64,000 nt of DNA from Periplaneta americana. Its lineage: Eukaryota; Arthropoda; Insecta; Blattodea; Blattidae. The position numbers and the translations under genes were made by a program. A model generated the notes under the pieces. The model worked only from the letters and a program-made list of their open reading frames with translations, was not told where the DNA came from and made no database searches. The DNA is taken from positions 106,486,334 through 106,550,333 of the forward strand of contig NC_091127.1 in the NCBI RefSeq assembly GCF_040183065.1, read 5' to 3'. Shown here in pieces: positions 9,947-20,029 of the stretch (the stretch's first letter is position 1; each line of letters begins with the position of its first letter).

Positions 9947-10420
9947 ATTAGCCTACAATATATTGTACAGAACATGATTTTACACTTTTTTTTTAAATAC
10001 GGACCCTGTATTACAAATAAAACTCGAAAGACATTCAGTTGAATTCAGCGTTCGCATCCGTCTTACAGAACTGTACATGTTTGACTGACATCAGTCCAAT
10101 GTTTACCTCTTCCGAAGTCTTCTCTTCAACCACAGTCATTCGCACTAGTCAAAGGTAAGCCAGCTTCAATGAAATCACCACAGACGTCCGGGGTCTCTTA
10201 TTAAAATTCCAACGTTTGAGACGTTAGAAAATGGAGTTACCTAAATATTCTTTCAAGCACTGAGCTGAGAAAACTGCAGCCCATCACCACGATTTAATCT
10301 CTTCCACCACACTACTAACGATGTTCATAATGTGACGCAAATTTGAAGCAGGGTACAGTCCGATTGTTTTCGTGTTCAGCATTGGAGAAAGTACAAAAAT
10401 AAATATTATTGTAGACTGCC
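9947..10420. other. No gene recognised
   Basis: AT-rich spacer between the LINE tail and the Tc1 left end. No supported feature. Confidence 0.4.
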
Positions 10421-10725
10421 TACAGTTACTCCTTTTTTCAGGTTTTGTTGTCTTTATTAAGCAGTAGAAATTGGACTAAGTCTGAAATAAAAATTGAGAA
10501 CGACGTGCTGATATTTAATAGTAAGTATATCAAAAACACAAATTTTCAGACCATTACACAAGTGAATTAAAAATAATTTTCTATTAACGGGCACAAGAGC
10601 GCGTCACTTTAATATTCGGCCACTTCATTTCTCTACCTGAGCATGGGGTTGCTGCCTTAGTAGGCACAGTGTTTCTGTGCTTGCTGTTCTGCCTGCATGT
10701 GTTCTGAAGCATTTGCCGCTGCAGT

Positions 10726-11143
10726 ATGGGGCGTAAAGGTAGGAAAACAACATTTGAACAGAGACAACTCGTAATTTTCCGTCATGCAAAGGAGAAATCT
10801 GAAAGAGGAATCGATAAAATATTAAATATACCACGAAGCGTAATTGGGGACATAATAAAGAGATACAAGGAGGAAGATAGATTAGAGTCGATACCCCAAA
10901 AAGGACAATCAATAATACTGACTGATTGGGCAGAAAAAATAATAATTTGGAAAATAAAGAACAAGCCAAGACTAAGTGCTCCAAAATTAACAGATGAACT
11001 CTTTGAAGAGAGTAGAAAAAATGTCCACCCAGAAACTGTCCGAAGGGTAATAAGAAAAGCTGAATTCAATGGCAGAGTGGCAAGAAAAAATGTCCTTCAT
11101 TAGTGAGGTGAGCAGAAAAAAGAGGCTGCAGTTTGCTAGGAAA
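10726..11143 (+). pseudogene. Tc1-like transposase, N-terminal half
   Basis: From ATG 10726 the protein begins MGRKGRKTTFEQRQLVIFRH, a helix-turn-helix start. The bipartite DNA-binding region continues to about residue 120 (KLTDELF, HPETVRRVIRKAEFNGRVARK). A frameshift near 11095 produces a stop. The other frame then continues FISEVSRKKRLQFARK up to the Helitron boundary at 11143. The second half resumes at 15964 in register with ARK, so this was one gene before the Helitron inserted. It also lost function by point changes in the second half. Confidence 0.85.
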
Positions 11144-11468
11144 TCTATAGGGTAAGCAAGGGTGAATAGAGTCAAAATTCATATTTACTCTAATAACTCA
11201 TATAACTTAACATCAAAGCTAAAGTGTGATACTTCGTCAGAAACATTGTTGTTTTAGCTACATGTTTAAATGTCTATATTAGAATTAACTCTGCAATAAT
11301 TCAGCATATTTAGAAATTAAACAAAGTACTGCATGACCCTTTTCACCCTAGCAGCCAGGGTGAAGAGGGTCATCAAAAAGGGCGAATGGAAACATTCTTA
11401 CTTTTCCTTTTTATTCGTAAACTTGTACAATTTAAAATAGTTATGAAGATTCAAATCCACACAAATTA

Positions 11469-12119
11469 TACAGAGTGAGTCGTAAGTATGTTTGGAAAAC
11501 CCGTGAGCGTGCTCCTGGATCAAAAGTAAGAACACTTCTTTACATGAAAATTTGACGGAAAATGCTTATTTATTGGAGAATGGTCATACTTTTTGTTCTT
11601 TTTTTGTTGTGTCACAAGTACATGTTGGGAAACTTGTCATTTAACGTTTACAAAAGACGCTCAGTGTGTCCCCCTCCATTGTTTCACATGCCTGAGCACG
11701 ACGTACGCACGACTGGCGAGTTCGCTCAAATACCATGTTGTCATCACGGATCAATTGGCATGCATTTTCAACACGTTGCAATAGCTCCTCTGCATTATTC
11801 ACTGGTGTTGAATAGACAATAGCCTTCAAGTGACCTCAAAGGTAAAAAATCTAATGGGTTAAGTCGGGTGATCTAGGTGGCCAAGGCACTGGACTACAGC
11901 GTCCAATCAAAACAAAAAACAATGTACTACTGTATTGTTACTGTGTTGTCTGTAAACAAACACTGATACAAAATCAAAACAAAACAACACAATATGATCA
12001 GATGCTTATGAAAACGAAAATCACTATTTCCGTCAAATTTTCATATAAGGAATTGTTCTTATTTTTCATCCAGGAGCACTCTCATACGTTTTCCAAACAT
12101 ACTTATGGCTCACCTTGTA
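11469..12119 (-). mobile_element. IS630/mariner-type element A inside the pogo element
   Basis: TIRs of about 95 bases begin TACAGAGTGAGTCGTAAGTA (11469) and TACAAGGTGAGCCATAAGTA on the inverse strand (ending 12119), with TA on each side (11467-11468, 12120-12121). Both arms continue through GTATGTTTGGAAAAC and GTGCTCCTGGAT. The interior encodes the end of a DDE transposase on the minus strand. The 651-bp length shows heavy internal deletion. Confidence 0.88.
11641..11910 (-). pseudogene. IS630/mariner-type (DDE_3) transposase C-terminus
   Basis: The minus strand reads WPPRSPDLTH then a stop where similar proteins have SPDLTPLDF, the motif holding the third catalytic Asp. It then reads KAIVYSTPVNNAEELLQRVE, typical of the C-terminal tail of this group (open from 11829 to 11641). 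The first two catalytic Asp regions are absent. Located wholly inside element A. Confidence 0.75.
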
Positions 12120-12163
12120 TATTTAATACTAATTATTCATCACAAGCAACAAATGTCCTGTTT

Positions 12164-12565
12164 TAATTATTCAATGAACATCTTCCACAAATAAATCTCT
12201 TCTTACTCTCAGCTCTAACACAACTTTCATGGTACCACTCATTCCCCTTTCCCATGCATTATACCCAGTTTCCGAGCTTTAAAGAAACAGGATCACTCTA
12301 TTTAACATTGCAAAAACCACATGCAGTGTCATATTCACCTGTTGATTCATCTCCTGACGATAATGATGATGTTGATGGGCACCTTTTCGAACATCGAACA
12401 TTCAGTTCAAACCCACAAGCTGAAAGTTTAGGCCTAAGTATTCTATTTGCAAATTGCTTTTATTGGTCAACTGAGAACACGGTTTGTCCTCCCCTATTCT
12501 TTACCTGTTGGTTGACCTCATTTTCCAGACGTCTTTGTAGGTAGTAATGTGGTGAATTGAAGAGC
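12164..12565 (-). pseudogene. pogo-like transposase remnant with C-terminal zinc-finger region
   Basis: On the minus strand from about 12550 the frame reads QRRLENEVNQQVKNRGGQTV and then KQFANRI, like the segment after the N-terminal helix-turn-helix of pogo-type proteins. A direct jump (internal deletion) leads to DTACGFCNVK, LGNWV, EWYHESCVRAESKKRFICGRC-type residues, a cysteine/histidine pattern like the PHD-like finger at the C-terminus of some pogo transposases. The DDE core is missing and at least three stops interrupt the frame. TA duplications and the TIRs of the host element agree with a pogo/Tc1-mariner origin. Confidence 0.65.
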
Positions 12566-12904
12566 TTCGTACTTCACGATAAGCATTTATTGCCCTCTAC
12601 ATATACTCCTCCAATCATGAAGACTGCGTCTTCCTTCTGTATTTCCTCATTTAGGACAAATATAAACCATATTTCAGTGAAATCAGTTAAAAATATCCTG
12701 ACCCTTTTCACCCTTAAAATAGTGACCCGAATCACCCAAAGAGCAGTAATATTTTGCATCGGAAGTTTTGCCATACTGATTGATCTTATAGACTCTAAGA
12801 CTTAGAGGCTCAACATATGGGTAACCTATCACTTAAGAGTCCACTTTCAACTTAATTACTAAATCATATAAGTATCACAATAATAACTAGTAAAACGCAG
12901 ATTA

Positions 12905-14181
12905 TACAGGGACATCACTTTATTTTTACCAACATTTTTAACATTAACCTGGCTATACTCGGATACACTGTTACCCCCTTCCATTACAGGAGTTTGGTGT
13001 TATTAGTGCAATATGTAAACAAATCATTTTACTAGCTATAGGAGGAGAGAAAAGTAGTGTATCCACTTATGTTACAGGGAAATGCGATATTACGATTTTC
13101 AGTTTGTTTATTACTTTTACGGTATTTTATCAAAATACAGTAGAGTAGTAACTTTTTTTTTCAAAAACTCAACTCTTCAGGCGGTTGTATTCATTATATA
13201 ATGGCGACTTTATTCTGCATATTACCGTACTTTCGATAACTCTAATTTCACTTTTGCTCTGTCCACACAGATAAAGTTATTCAGTCATGCTACACACCGA
13301 AATAAGCAGGGCCAGGTGTTTATGCAGATCGCGAAAATCACGACATAATAGATATACAATATATTTTTACTAATCTTTACGAATTAAGTGATTCTGATTA
13401 ATAATATGCGGATAAAATAATCACGACAAATCGCGAAATAGAGTTCTAATAGCGAAATATGAACACATTCGCGCATTATTATTGTGTCATTTTATAGCGA
13501 ATTTCATATTCTGAGTTCTTTTTTCGGACTATTTTTTTCTTTTGAATTTGTTATAATATTGAAGGAGGCTACATTTCATGGTATTCCAGGTGTTTTGATT
13601 ACATTAGACGGAGAATTCAATATTTCGCTAATAATTTGAAAGTGTTAATTTGAGGGCTGCAAGTTTTTTTCGTTGTTAATGCATGTGTGTTAAATACAGT
13701 CTCAATCCAAAAAATATTGTCTATTGGCCATACCGCACCTTTACCAGAATCCAACGAATCTTTGATATTAATTATTTGTAAAGTAATATTCATACTGAGT
13801 TAATACTCCAATTTCAAAATAATTTTATTTTTCAAAATTTCCATTAATATCCAACAAGAGTACAAATCAGTCTCCAACAATCTCCGCCGACACCAGTATT
13901 AAAAAACACAAATGATAAAGTTAATCTCCATAAATATCTGCCCCTGCAAATAAGCTTCAATAATATAGGCTCTTTCTTCTATAGAAAACGCAACCATATT
14001 TCTGAAACACACTATACTCTGGACTGTTTACATCACTGCCAGCAGACTTCGAATGTAACAGCGGCAGTAAGTTTGTGTGGCTGACGGGAGTAGGAACATT
14101 AGTGAAAGCGGTGGGAGTCAAGTACATTCAGAAACGCAGGTACAATAAAAATGCAAGTAAAAATAAAGTGATGTCCCTGTA
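12905..14181 (-). mobile_element. IS630/mariner-type element B inside the pogo element
   Basis: The ends TACAGGGACATCACTTTATT (12905) and their inverse (ending 14181) are flanked by TA (12903-12904, 14182-14183). On the minus strand near 14000 a short frame reads MVAFSIEERAYIIEAYLQG, like the N-terminus of mariner-type transposases, and it soon degenerates. The remaining 1.27 kb has no long frame. Confidence 0.82.
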
Positions 14182-15265
14182 TAAACACAACAATTCAAGA
14201 AACTAAATAAAATATTGCTACTTATCGTTACAATAGCAATTTCCTACCTCAAACACCGCACCGAAAAAAGGCGGTGTTTTCAAAACTGACCCGATTCGTC
14301 TGGTGACCCGTTTCACCCTTGCTTACCCTACTAATAATAAATCTGTAGCCGAAATTTTTCTGGTAATTTTCGATTTTCCAAAAATAATTGGTCCTAACAT
14401 ATATAATTAACCACCCTGAAACCGAAAATCGCTTTTTTTTAATTTTTGTTTGTATTTCTGTCTGTCTGTCTATCTGGATGTTTGTTACCTTTCCACGCGA
14501 TAATGGCTGAATGGATTTCGATGAAAATTAGAATACAAATTAAGTTCGTTGTAACTTAGATTTTAGGCTATATGGCATTCAAAATACATTATTTAAAAGG
14601 GGGGTTATAAGGGGGCCTGAATTAAATAAATCGAAATATCTCGCTTATTATTGATTTTTGTGAAAAAAATGTTACATAACAAAAGTTTCTTTAAAAATCA
14701 TTTCCGATAAGATTTATTCTTTGAAAAATTTTGATAGGACTGATATTTAATGAGATAAATGAGTTATAAAATTAAAATAACTGCCATCTAAGGCGGTGTA
14801 ATGAAATAAAAAACAAATGACTTCGTCTATAAGGGGCCTTGGACAACAACAATCGAGAGCTATGAAACATAACCTACAGAGAATGTTTCTGTGTTTGTAT
14901 GAAGTAATATCGGAAGCTAAATTAACAGATTTGTATAATTAATTATTATTTCACCATTTGGAAGTGTAGTTTCTCTAGATGGACATAATGCTTTAATGTT
15001 ATTACAGTAACTTCTGAGTGAATTGAGGACAGGTAAGATTAAAATAGCTTCTTATGCACAGAAAACTTGATAGAACTATTCTGTACAGTATATTCGTTTC
15101 CTGTATTTCTTAAAATAATGTTTATGTAAGATACACATTCATTTTAATCTCAGAGAATTAACGAACAACAAGAGTGTATTGATTTAGTAAGCAGTAATAG
15201 TATGTTATCTTAGCATTCCATTATTTTATAATCCAAATTTTAACTATGCTCAATTGAATCGTGTT

Positions 15266-15325
15266 TTTATTTATTTTTTTTAATTTTAGTAGGTTATTTA
15301 CGACACTTTATCAACAGCTTAGGTT
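15266..15325 (-). mobile_element. 5'-truncated SINE fragment in the Helitron
   Basis: Only the last 60 bases of the SINE seen in full at 60140-60383 are present (GTAGGTTATTT, CTTTATCAACAGC), with its A-tail appearing as a T-rich left end. The 13-base duplication ATTGAATCGTGTT lies at 15253-15265 and 15326-15338. Confidence 0.85.
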
Positions 15326-15506
15326 ATTGAATCGTGTTAAAATACATAAAATACATATGCATTAAATGCAATGCAAAAAAATTGGGTAATGAGCCAAGCA
15401 GATTATGTTGCGCTGTTGTAAAAGTTGTTCCTCCTGAGATTCAAGAGCCCCCATAACAAATTAAATACTTACTTATCGGAGTACATCCGTTTTCAACACA
15501 CTTTTT

Positions 15507-15543
15507 ATATAATATAATATAATATAATATAATATAATATAAT
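15507..15543. repeat. (ATAAT)n microsatellite
   Basis: Pentanucleotide run of about seven units in the Helitron. Confidence 0.93.
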
Positions 15544-15565
15544 GCAATGTAATTTAAGTTATTTG

Positions 15566-15724
15566 AAGGGTTCAGAACCATAGTGGGCCAAGCGCCATTT
15601 ACTGAATACGTAGAAAACAAGGGTTAAAATTAAGTTATTACCATAATTCAATGGAAACATATAGCAAGTAAAATAAAGTATACACATTAAATCTAAATGA
15701 TGTCAATGTTCATTAAACTATGGT
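15566..15724. repeat. Partial copy of the palindromic MITE seen at 62996-63232
   Basis: Begins AAGGGTTCAG and shares ATAGTGGGCCAAGCGCCATT and CAATGTTCATTAAACTATGG with the full copy near 63 kb. The outer part of one arm is missing. Confidence 0.8.
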
Positions 15725-15963
15725 TGCATGTAATAAAAATTAAGAAACATGTTAAAGGAATTGTCATTGCACCAAATGAGTGCTCTCTGGACCAAAATGA
15801 TCGCATTTTAATTATTTAAATACAATTTAAATTAAGTAACATATTAAACGATTTATCCTTCTATCAAACACGAACGTTCCCTGGATCAAATGTCCTATTT
15901 TAATTTTGTAATTACTTTATATTTATTTCTGACGGGTGCAGCGGAGCGCAAGGGTACGGCTAG

Positions 15964-16552
15964 TATGTAAATAAAGATGGTTCTTGGTGGAATGGTGTAA
16001 TTTTTTCAGACGAGAGCAAGTCTAATGTTTTTTATTCAATTTGCAAGATAAATGTGTGGCGGAAGCCAAACGAAGAGCTTGAAATGAATTTGAAGCCCAC
16101 AGTAAAACATGAAGGACGCTTCGTCATGATCTGAGTTTTCCATCTCTGCAGCTGGAGTTGGAAAGATGACACAAATCGAGGGGCTAATGAAGAAGGAAGA
16201 CTATCTTCGTATATTGAAGCAACACTTACACAGAAGTGCAGACAAATTGGGCGTAAGAGACACATTTAAATTTTACCAGAATAACGACCCTAAACACAAA
16301 TCCTATCTTGTGAGGAACAGGCTCTTGTATACTTGTTTCAGTGTTATTGGCACCCCTCCCCAAAGCTCTGACCTAAACCCCATATAAAATCTCTCGGCTG
16401 AGCTGAAATCACGAACGCGAAAAACACCTTCAAAATCAAAAGGTGAATTAGAAGAAAAAATAAAGAAGGAATGGGCCAAAATACCCACTGAAAACATTAA
16501 GAAGTACATTTCTAATATGCGTGAGAGAGGTTTTAAGAAGAAGAGGATATGC
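15964..16552 (+). pseudogene. Tc1-like transposase, C-terminal (DDE) half
   Basis: Directly after the Helitron the frame reads YVNKDGSWWNGVIFSDESK, with the first catalytic Asp at 16009-16011. Frameshifts follow near 16060-16150. The region of the second Asp reads YQNNDPKHKS, with Asn (16280-16282) at the position where Tc1 proteins have the catalytic Asp. The third catalytic residue is a stop: NPI-stop-NLSAELK (TAA at 16385-16387, one change from GAA), with 34 residues between the two sites as expected for DD34E. Two of the three catalytic positions are therefore lost. The tail runs through KKEWAKIPTENIKKYISNMR. Confidence 0.88.
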
Positions 16553-16895
16553 TATGTTATTTAATTACTGCAGAGGATGAATTTAGTTAAAAGTTGAAGT
16601 GTCCGAATATTGAAGTGACTGTGATAATTGTCAATGTTTTGTTATGAATTTATTTTTATGCTTTATAATGAAGAATATTCTGATTAATTTTTAGTAGTAT
16701 CTTGAAAGAGAAATTGTTGACTTTATATTTTTTGTTGTTCATATTTGTCATTAAGATAATCAGAATAAACATTGATTTGGTTACAAACCTAAGTGGCCGA
16801 ATATATTAAAGAGAGTAGCTGTATTTTTTAATTAATACTTGTTACATTTGAATTTATTTCAAAATTATTGAAATTATCGTTATTAACGTTCTACT

Positions 16896-16934
<39 letters not shown>

Positions 16935-16964
16935 CTAAAAAAATAATAATAATAATAATCTAAA

Positions 16965-16997
<33 letters not shown>

Positions 16998-17000
16998 CTA
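16896..17000. repeat. Compound (TAA)n microsatellite
   Basis: Three TAA runs separated by TCTAAAAA-type interruptions, immediately outside the right end of the Tc1 element. Confidence 0.93.
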
Positions 17001-17450
17001 AAAATATTTCTTTGGCATTTTTATGAGATTCAACACAATTGAAAGGAGCAAAAGTGAGAAATTCTGGTCTATTTGTCCCCTCCATTTTAGGTCAGTTTTT
17101 ATTACTGTGGTATGTTAAAAGAGATATCCTCCATTGTTTCTAAACCACTGTTACAAAGGCAGTAAAAAAAGTCCACATTTGTATCAGCATTATTCTGCTA
17201 CTAAAAGCGTTTATCTCTCAAATGAGATAGCATTATGTTCAACTGAACAGTTCGATTACTGAAAACAACTAAATCTTTTTCCTCTCTCTTAATTTTCACT
17301 TCACACGTCTCTTTTTTAAACCATACATTGTATTTAAAACTTGTAAAATATACGCTTAATTAATACTTAAATTACACATATTCATTTAACTACATATTTT
17401 CTTTTTCTTTTTTCCTGCAGATATCAAAAAGTTGCTAACACTCTTGCGCA
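17001..17450. other. No gene recognised
   Basis: AT-rich sequence upstream of the CpG-rich block. No repeat ends or coding frame seen. Confidence 0.4.
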
Positions 17451-17454
17451 AATT

Positions 17455-17640
17455 TGATGTGTTGCTTCGTATCAGCTGCTGTTACCGTCACCGTCGTCGT
17501 GCTCTATACACCGCTGTGTAGGGACTGGTGGCGACGCGGTGCGGGCGCGGCAGCGAATCACAAACAAGTGAGCGAGGAAGGAGCGGGCAGTGCTCGGCTG
17601 TCAGCTGTTCAGAGAGGGTGTAGTAATGCGTTACTTCCGT
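17455..17640 (+). promoter_or_regulatory. CpG-rich block, possible promoter of the downstream gene
   Basis: Against an AT-rich background this stretch is strikingly GC- and CpG-rich (GTCACCGTCGTCGTGCTC, GACGCGGTGCGGGCGCGGC). It contains CTCTATACACC, which could serve as a TATA-like element. It lies about 1.8-1.95 kb upstream of a candidate first coding exon on the same strand. The start site and direction are inferred from position only. Confidence 0.4.
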
Positions 17641-17839
17641 AAAATTCGTGTTCTAACCAAAAACATTTGCATTCTAATTCGTTGACATTTTCGACTTCAC
17701 CTCTCATTGTTTACATTATAAAAAAGACCCGTTCTATACCAATACCCCATCATCATTGTGAATGGATTACTGATATTTGTCAGTTTTAATCTTACAGATA
17801 TTTAAAAACATAAACATTTGCAACTTTTTGACGAGTAGT

Positions 17840-19400
17840 GTGTCTGAAGTAATGTGTGTGTTTTTATAGTGACAAAAGGCAGTCAAACGATGTTTTCCCA
17901 TGCAGTTAAAGAACTCTGAAAGACGTATTAGTGTTTAGACCTTTTAGTTCACAACTGATAACAGCCAAAACTGTGATCAAATGTGTCACTTGTAAAACAA
18001 CAATTTTCCGTGTATGATTAAACACAAAAGCAAGCAATTATTCGTGTGATGACATTAAAGAATTTATGATGGATTACACACCACCACATAAATTGAATAA
18101 ATTATTGAACACATACAATAGTTAAATATCTGACAACTACTTCATTTATTGACTTGACAAGTTGGTTCGTTGACACCAGTGGAATATACTTTTTTCTCTT
18201 CCCCCCCCCCCCGCCCCACTTCCAATGTTGTGAAAGAACATCCTTGAGACAGCAGAGAGTGTAATTGTTCCCTTCTTGAACATCTAAAGGTTTACGAAAT
18301 TGTCATCTCTTGATAAATACAGTGCCAGCACGTGGAAAATAATTGTTTGCCTAACTGGATGGATATACGTACAGTATATGTATTTTGAATTCTGTGAGAT
18401 GCAAGATAAGAACAGTGTTGCGTTGTTACTAATTTCCATCTTGTTCAGTGAACAACAAAGGTTCAAAGTTGTGCGAATATAATTGCAAGTGTAAACACGC
18501 GAGTCAAATTGAATTCTCCGTTCTAAAGAAACACATAAAGCACTTGTTCCTTTTTCTTGAAAAACAGATAAGTTAACATAGAATTGGATTTAACCGTTGA
18601 GGGAATGGCCAAATGGATTTTGATTCAGTGACGTCATAACAGTGATTTTCTTTTAGATCTCAAATCAAGAAAAGTGATAAGTGAAGAATAAGAAGTGGCT
18701 GTTAGGTTTGAAAAAAACCTGCGATTTCTTGAATGACGTTACAAGTTGTAATTATTTGATTTCAAAACATTAGAAAGTGCTTTTTTATTCGGAGATAGAA
18801 AAAAAAATAGATCACGGATGTTTGTGAAGTGCAACACGTGAAATATGTAGCCAGTTGGGATATATTCCGTAACGTAACAATTAAAAATTGTTATCTTGTA
18901 ATATAAAGTGTTGTCAATCAGTGGAAAACGGACAGCAGCAGTAAACCCGGATTTTTGTGGAGTGTAACGCTTAAACAATTTGCCCACTTGGAATATATTT
19001 GAATTGTGCGATGTAATAATCTTCTTCAGATCTCAAAACATAAGAGTTCTATTATTTATTCAGCGTGAAGAAAAACACACCAGACGGAAGTTTACGAATG
19101 TTTGTGGGCTACAACGTGTGAAAAGTTTTTCCAATTTGGATACATTAATAATGTTGTGACTTATCAATAAAAAAATTAAGGTACAAAATAACTTAAAGTA
19201 TTACACTTTTTTTTACTATCGGAAAAGAAAACGAAAAACCACATAATTAAGTGGGTGGAAAACGTTGCATAAGTGAAATAGTGAAAAGATTCCAAGTGCA
19301 AGTTTAATATCCGTGTAAGTAAGTAAATGAGTGTTAGAAGTGGTTTGTGTTCAATCAAAGTGATGTTATCAGTGATGGGGTTCCTAGTTTCCTGACTGAC
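17840..19400 (+). repeat. Degenerate ~135-bp repeats in a putative 5' leader or intron
   Basis: Three clear copies of a diverged unit begin near 18814, 18949 and 19092. Each runs GGATGTTTGTG, then TGCAACACGTG-like, then TTGGGATATATT-like sequence, at spacings of 135 and 143. A second motif, AGATCTCAAA, recurs at about 18654 and 19031. A more distant copy may start near 18322 (GTGCCAGCACGTGGAAAAT). No transposon ends enclose the block. The sequence just before the downstream ATG (TTTCCTGACTGACAG) could be a splice acceptor, so this may be intron rather than UTR. Confidence 0.55.
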
Positions 19401-19411
19401 AGCCAGCAGAT

Positions 19412-19631
19412 ATGTCGGTGGTAGAGCAACAGAAACAGCATACACAAGGGGGACAGCGCCCCGCGTTCGCAACAATGCCGTGCGGCTTCGAGGAGGAGGA
19501 GTTTGTAGATTTCGAATCAGCGGCTCATCAGTACTCACTGTCGTCGGACGAGTGGGCCCTCTCCGAACTGGACGACGAAGCGCTGGGCATCGGTACCCGG
19601 GGCGCCTCCGCTGCAGCAGCGTCTACAACAG
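19412..19631 (+). CDS. Candidate first coding exon of a host gene, unknown product
   Basis: An ATG at 19412 (context CAGATATGTCG) opens a 73-codon frame that ends at a plausible splice donor ACAG|GTTAGA (19631/19632). The frame would leave phase 1. The protein is rich in acidic residues (FEEEEFVDFESAA, SSDEWALSELDDEALG) and ends in an Ala/Ser run. A second ATG at Met22 (ACAATGCCG) is a good alternative start. The third codon positions are GC-rich, unlike the surrounding AT-rich DNA and unlike the transposon frames. I do not recognise the protein. The acidic composition would suit a regulatory protein, but that is only a guess. No second exon was identified before 64 kb. Confidence 0.55.
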
Positions 19632-19862
19632 GTTAGAATACAAACAACATAAGAATTTTGTCCGTATTAAATTATTTAAAATCTATTGCTAATTTGTTTA
19701 CAAAATAGAATACAAGAGAAATGCGTACAAAAGAAATTGTTGGAGAATGAATTTCACACAGATAAAGTAGTTGTTTACTTTAACGGTACCAACTGTGACC
19801 AGATGTGGGGAGACAGTAGCGACATCAGCTTTTCTGTAGCACGCGACATTGAACTTCCAACT

Positions 19863-20029
19863 TGGGTTGGGTTGGGTTGAATTAGGTTAGGTTAGTTCAG
19901 TTCGTAATTGTTACGTCGTAAAAATATTTTATCGTTATCCGCGTTAATGGGTTAGGGTAGGGTAGGGTAGGGTAGGGTAGGTTAGGTTAGGTTAGGTTAG
20001 GTTAGGTTAGGTTACGGTAGGGTAGGTTA
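19863..20029. repeat. TTAGG/TAGGG telomere-like tracts
   Basis: A short TTGGG/TTAGG cluster at 19863-19896 is followed by a longer tract (19949-20029) that starts as repeated TAGGG and changes to nine or so TTAGG units. TTAGG is the usual insect telomere repeat, so this is an interstitial telomere-like tract, lying in the presumed first intron. Confidence 0.85.

Larger units (their letters stand above)
11150..14328 (-). mobile_element. pogo-like DNA transposon, internally deleted, TA-flanked
   Basis: The termini GGGTAAGCAAGGGTGAA (11150-11166) and the exact inverse (14312-14328) are flanked by TA (11148-11149, 14329-14330). Related GACCCNTTTTCACCCT motifs recur inside (11334-11350, 12700-12716). 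The interior carries a minus-strand transposase remnant and two further TIR elements. The insertion site is six bases into the Helitron. Confidence 0.88.
11144..15963 (+). mobile_element. Non-autonomous Helitron, split near its 5' end by a pogo-like element
   Basis: The insert begins TCTATA (11144) and ends GGTACGGCTAG (15963), lying exactly between an A (11143) and a T (15964). The 5' TC, 3' CTAG and A/T target without duplication are the Helitron signature. A GC-rich subterminal stretch GTGCAGCGGAGCGCA precedes the 3' end. The pogo-like insert removes continuity after TCTATA, and the Helitron resumes at 14331 (CTAATAATAAATC). The Helitron's own sequence is about 1.64 kb with no Rep/helicase frame. 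Excising it restores the Tc1 reading frame. Confidence 0.88.
10423..16821 (+). mobile_element. Tc1-like transposon with IR/DR ends, host of nested elements
   Basis: TA dinucleotides (10421-10422, 16822-16823) bound ends that begin CAGTTACTCC on the left and, inverted, CAGCTACTCTC on the right. Inner direct repeats with TTTAATATTCGGCCACTT (left, about 10604-10622) and inverted counterparts at about 16597-16620 and 16790-16815 give an IR/DR-like layout. The transposase is split by a Helitron at 11144-15963. Without the inserts the element would be about 1.6 kb, a normal Tc1 size. The outer left repeat is the weakest part of this call. Confidence 0.75.

Noticed and set aside
19632..19880. Continuation of the 19412 frame as a single-exon gene
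   Set aside because: The frame meets a TAG immediately after the donor site and the downstream open stretch (19686-19880) has no coding character and runs into TTAGG-type repeats.
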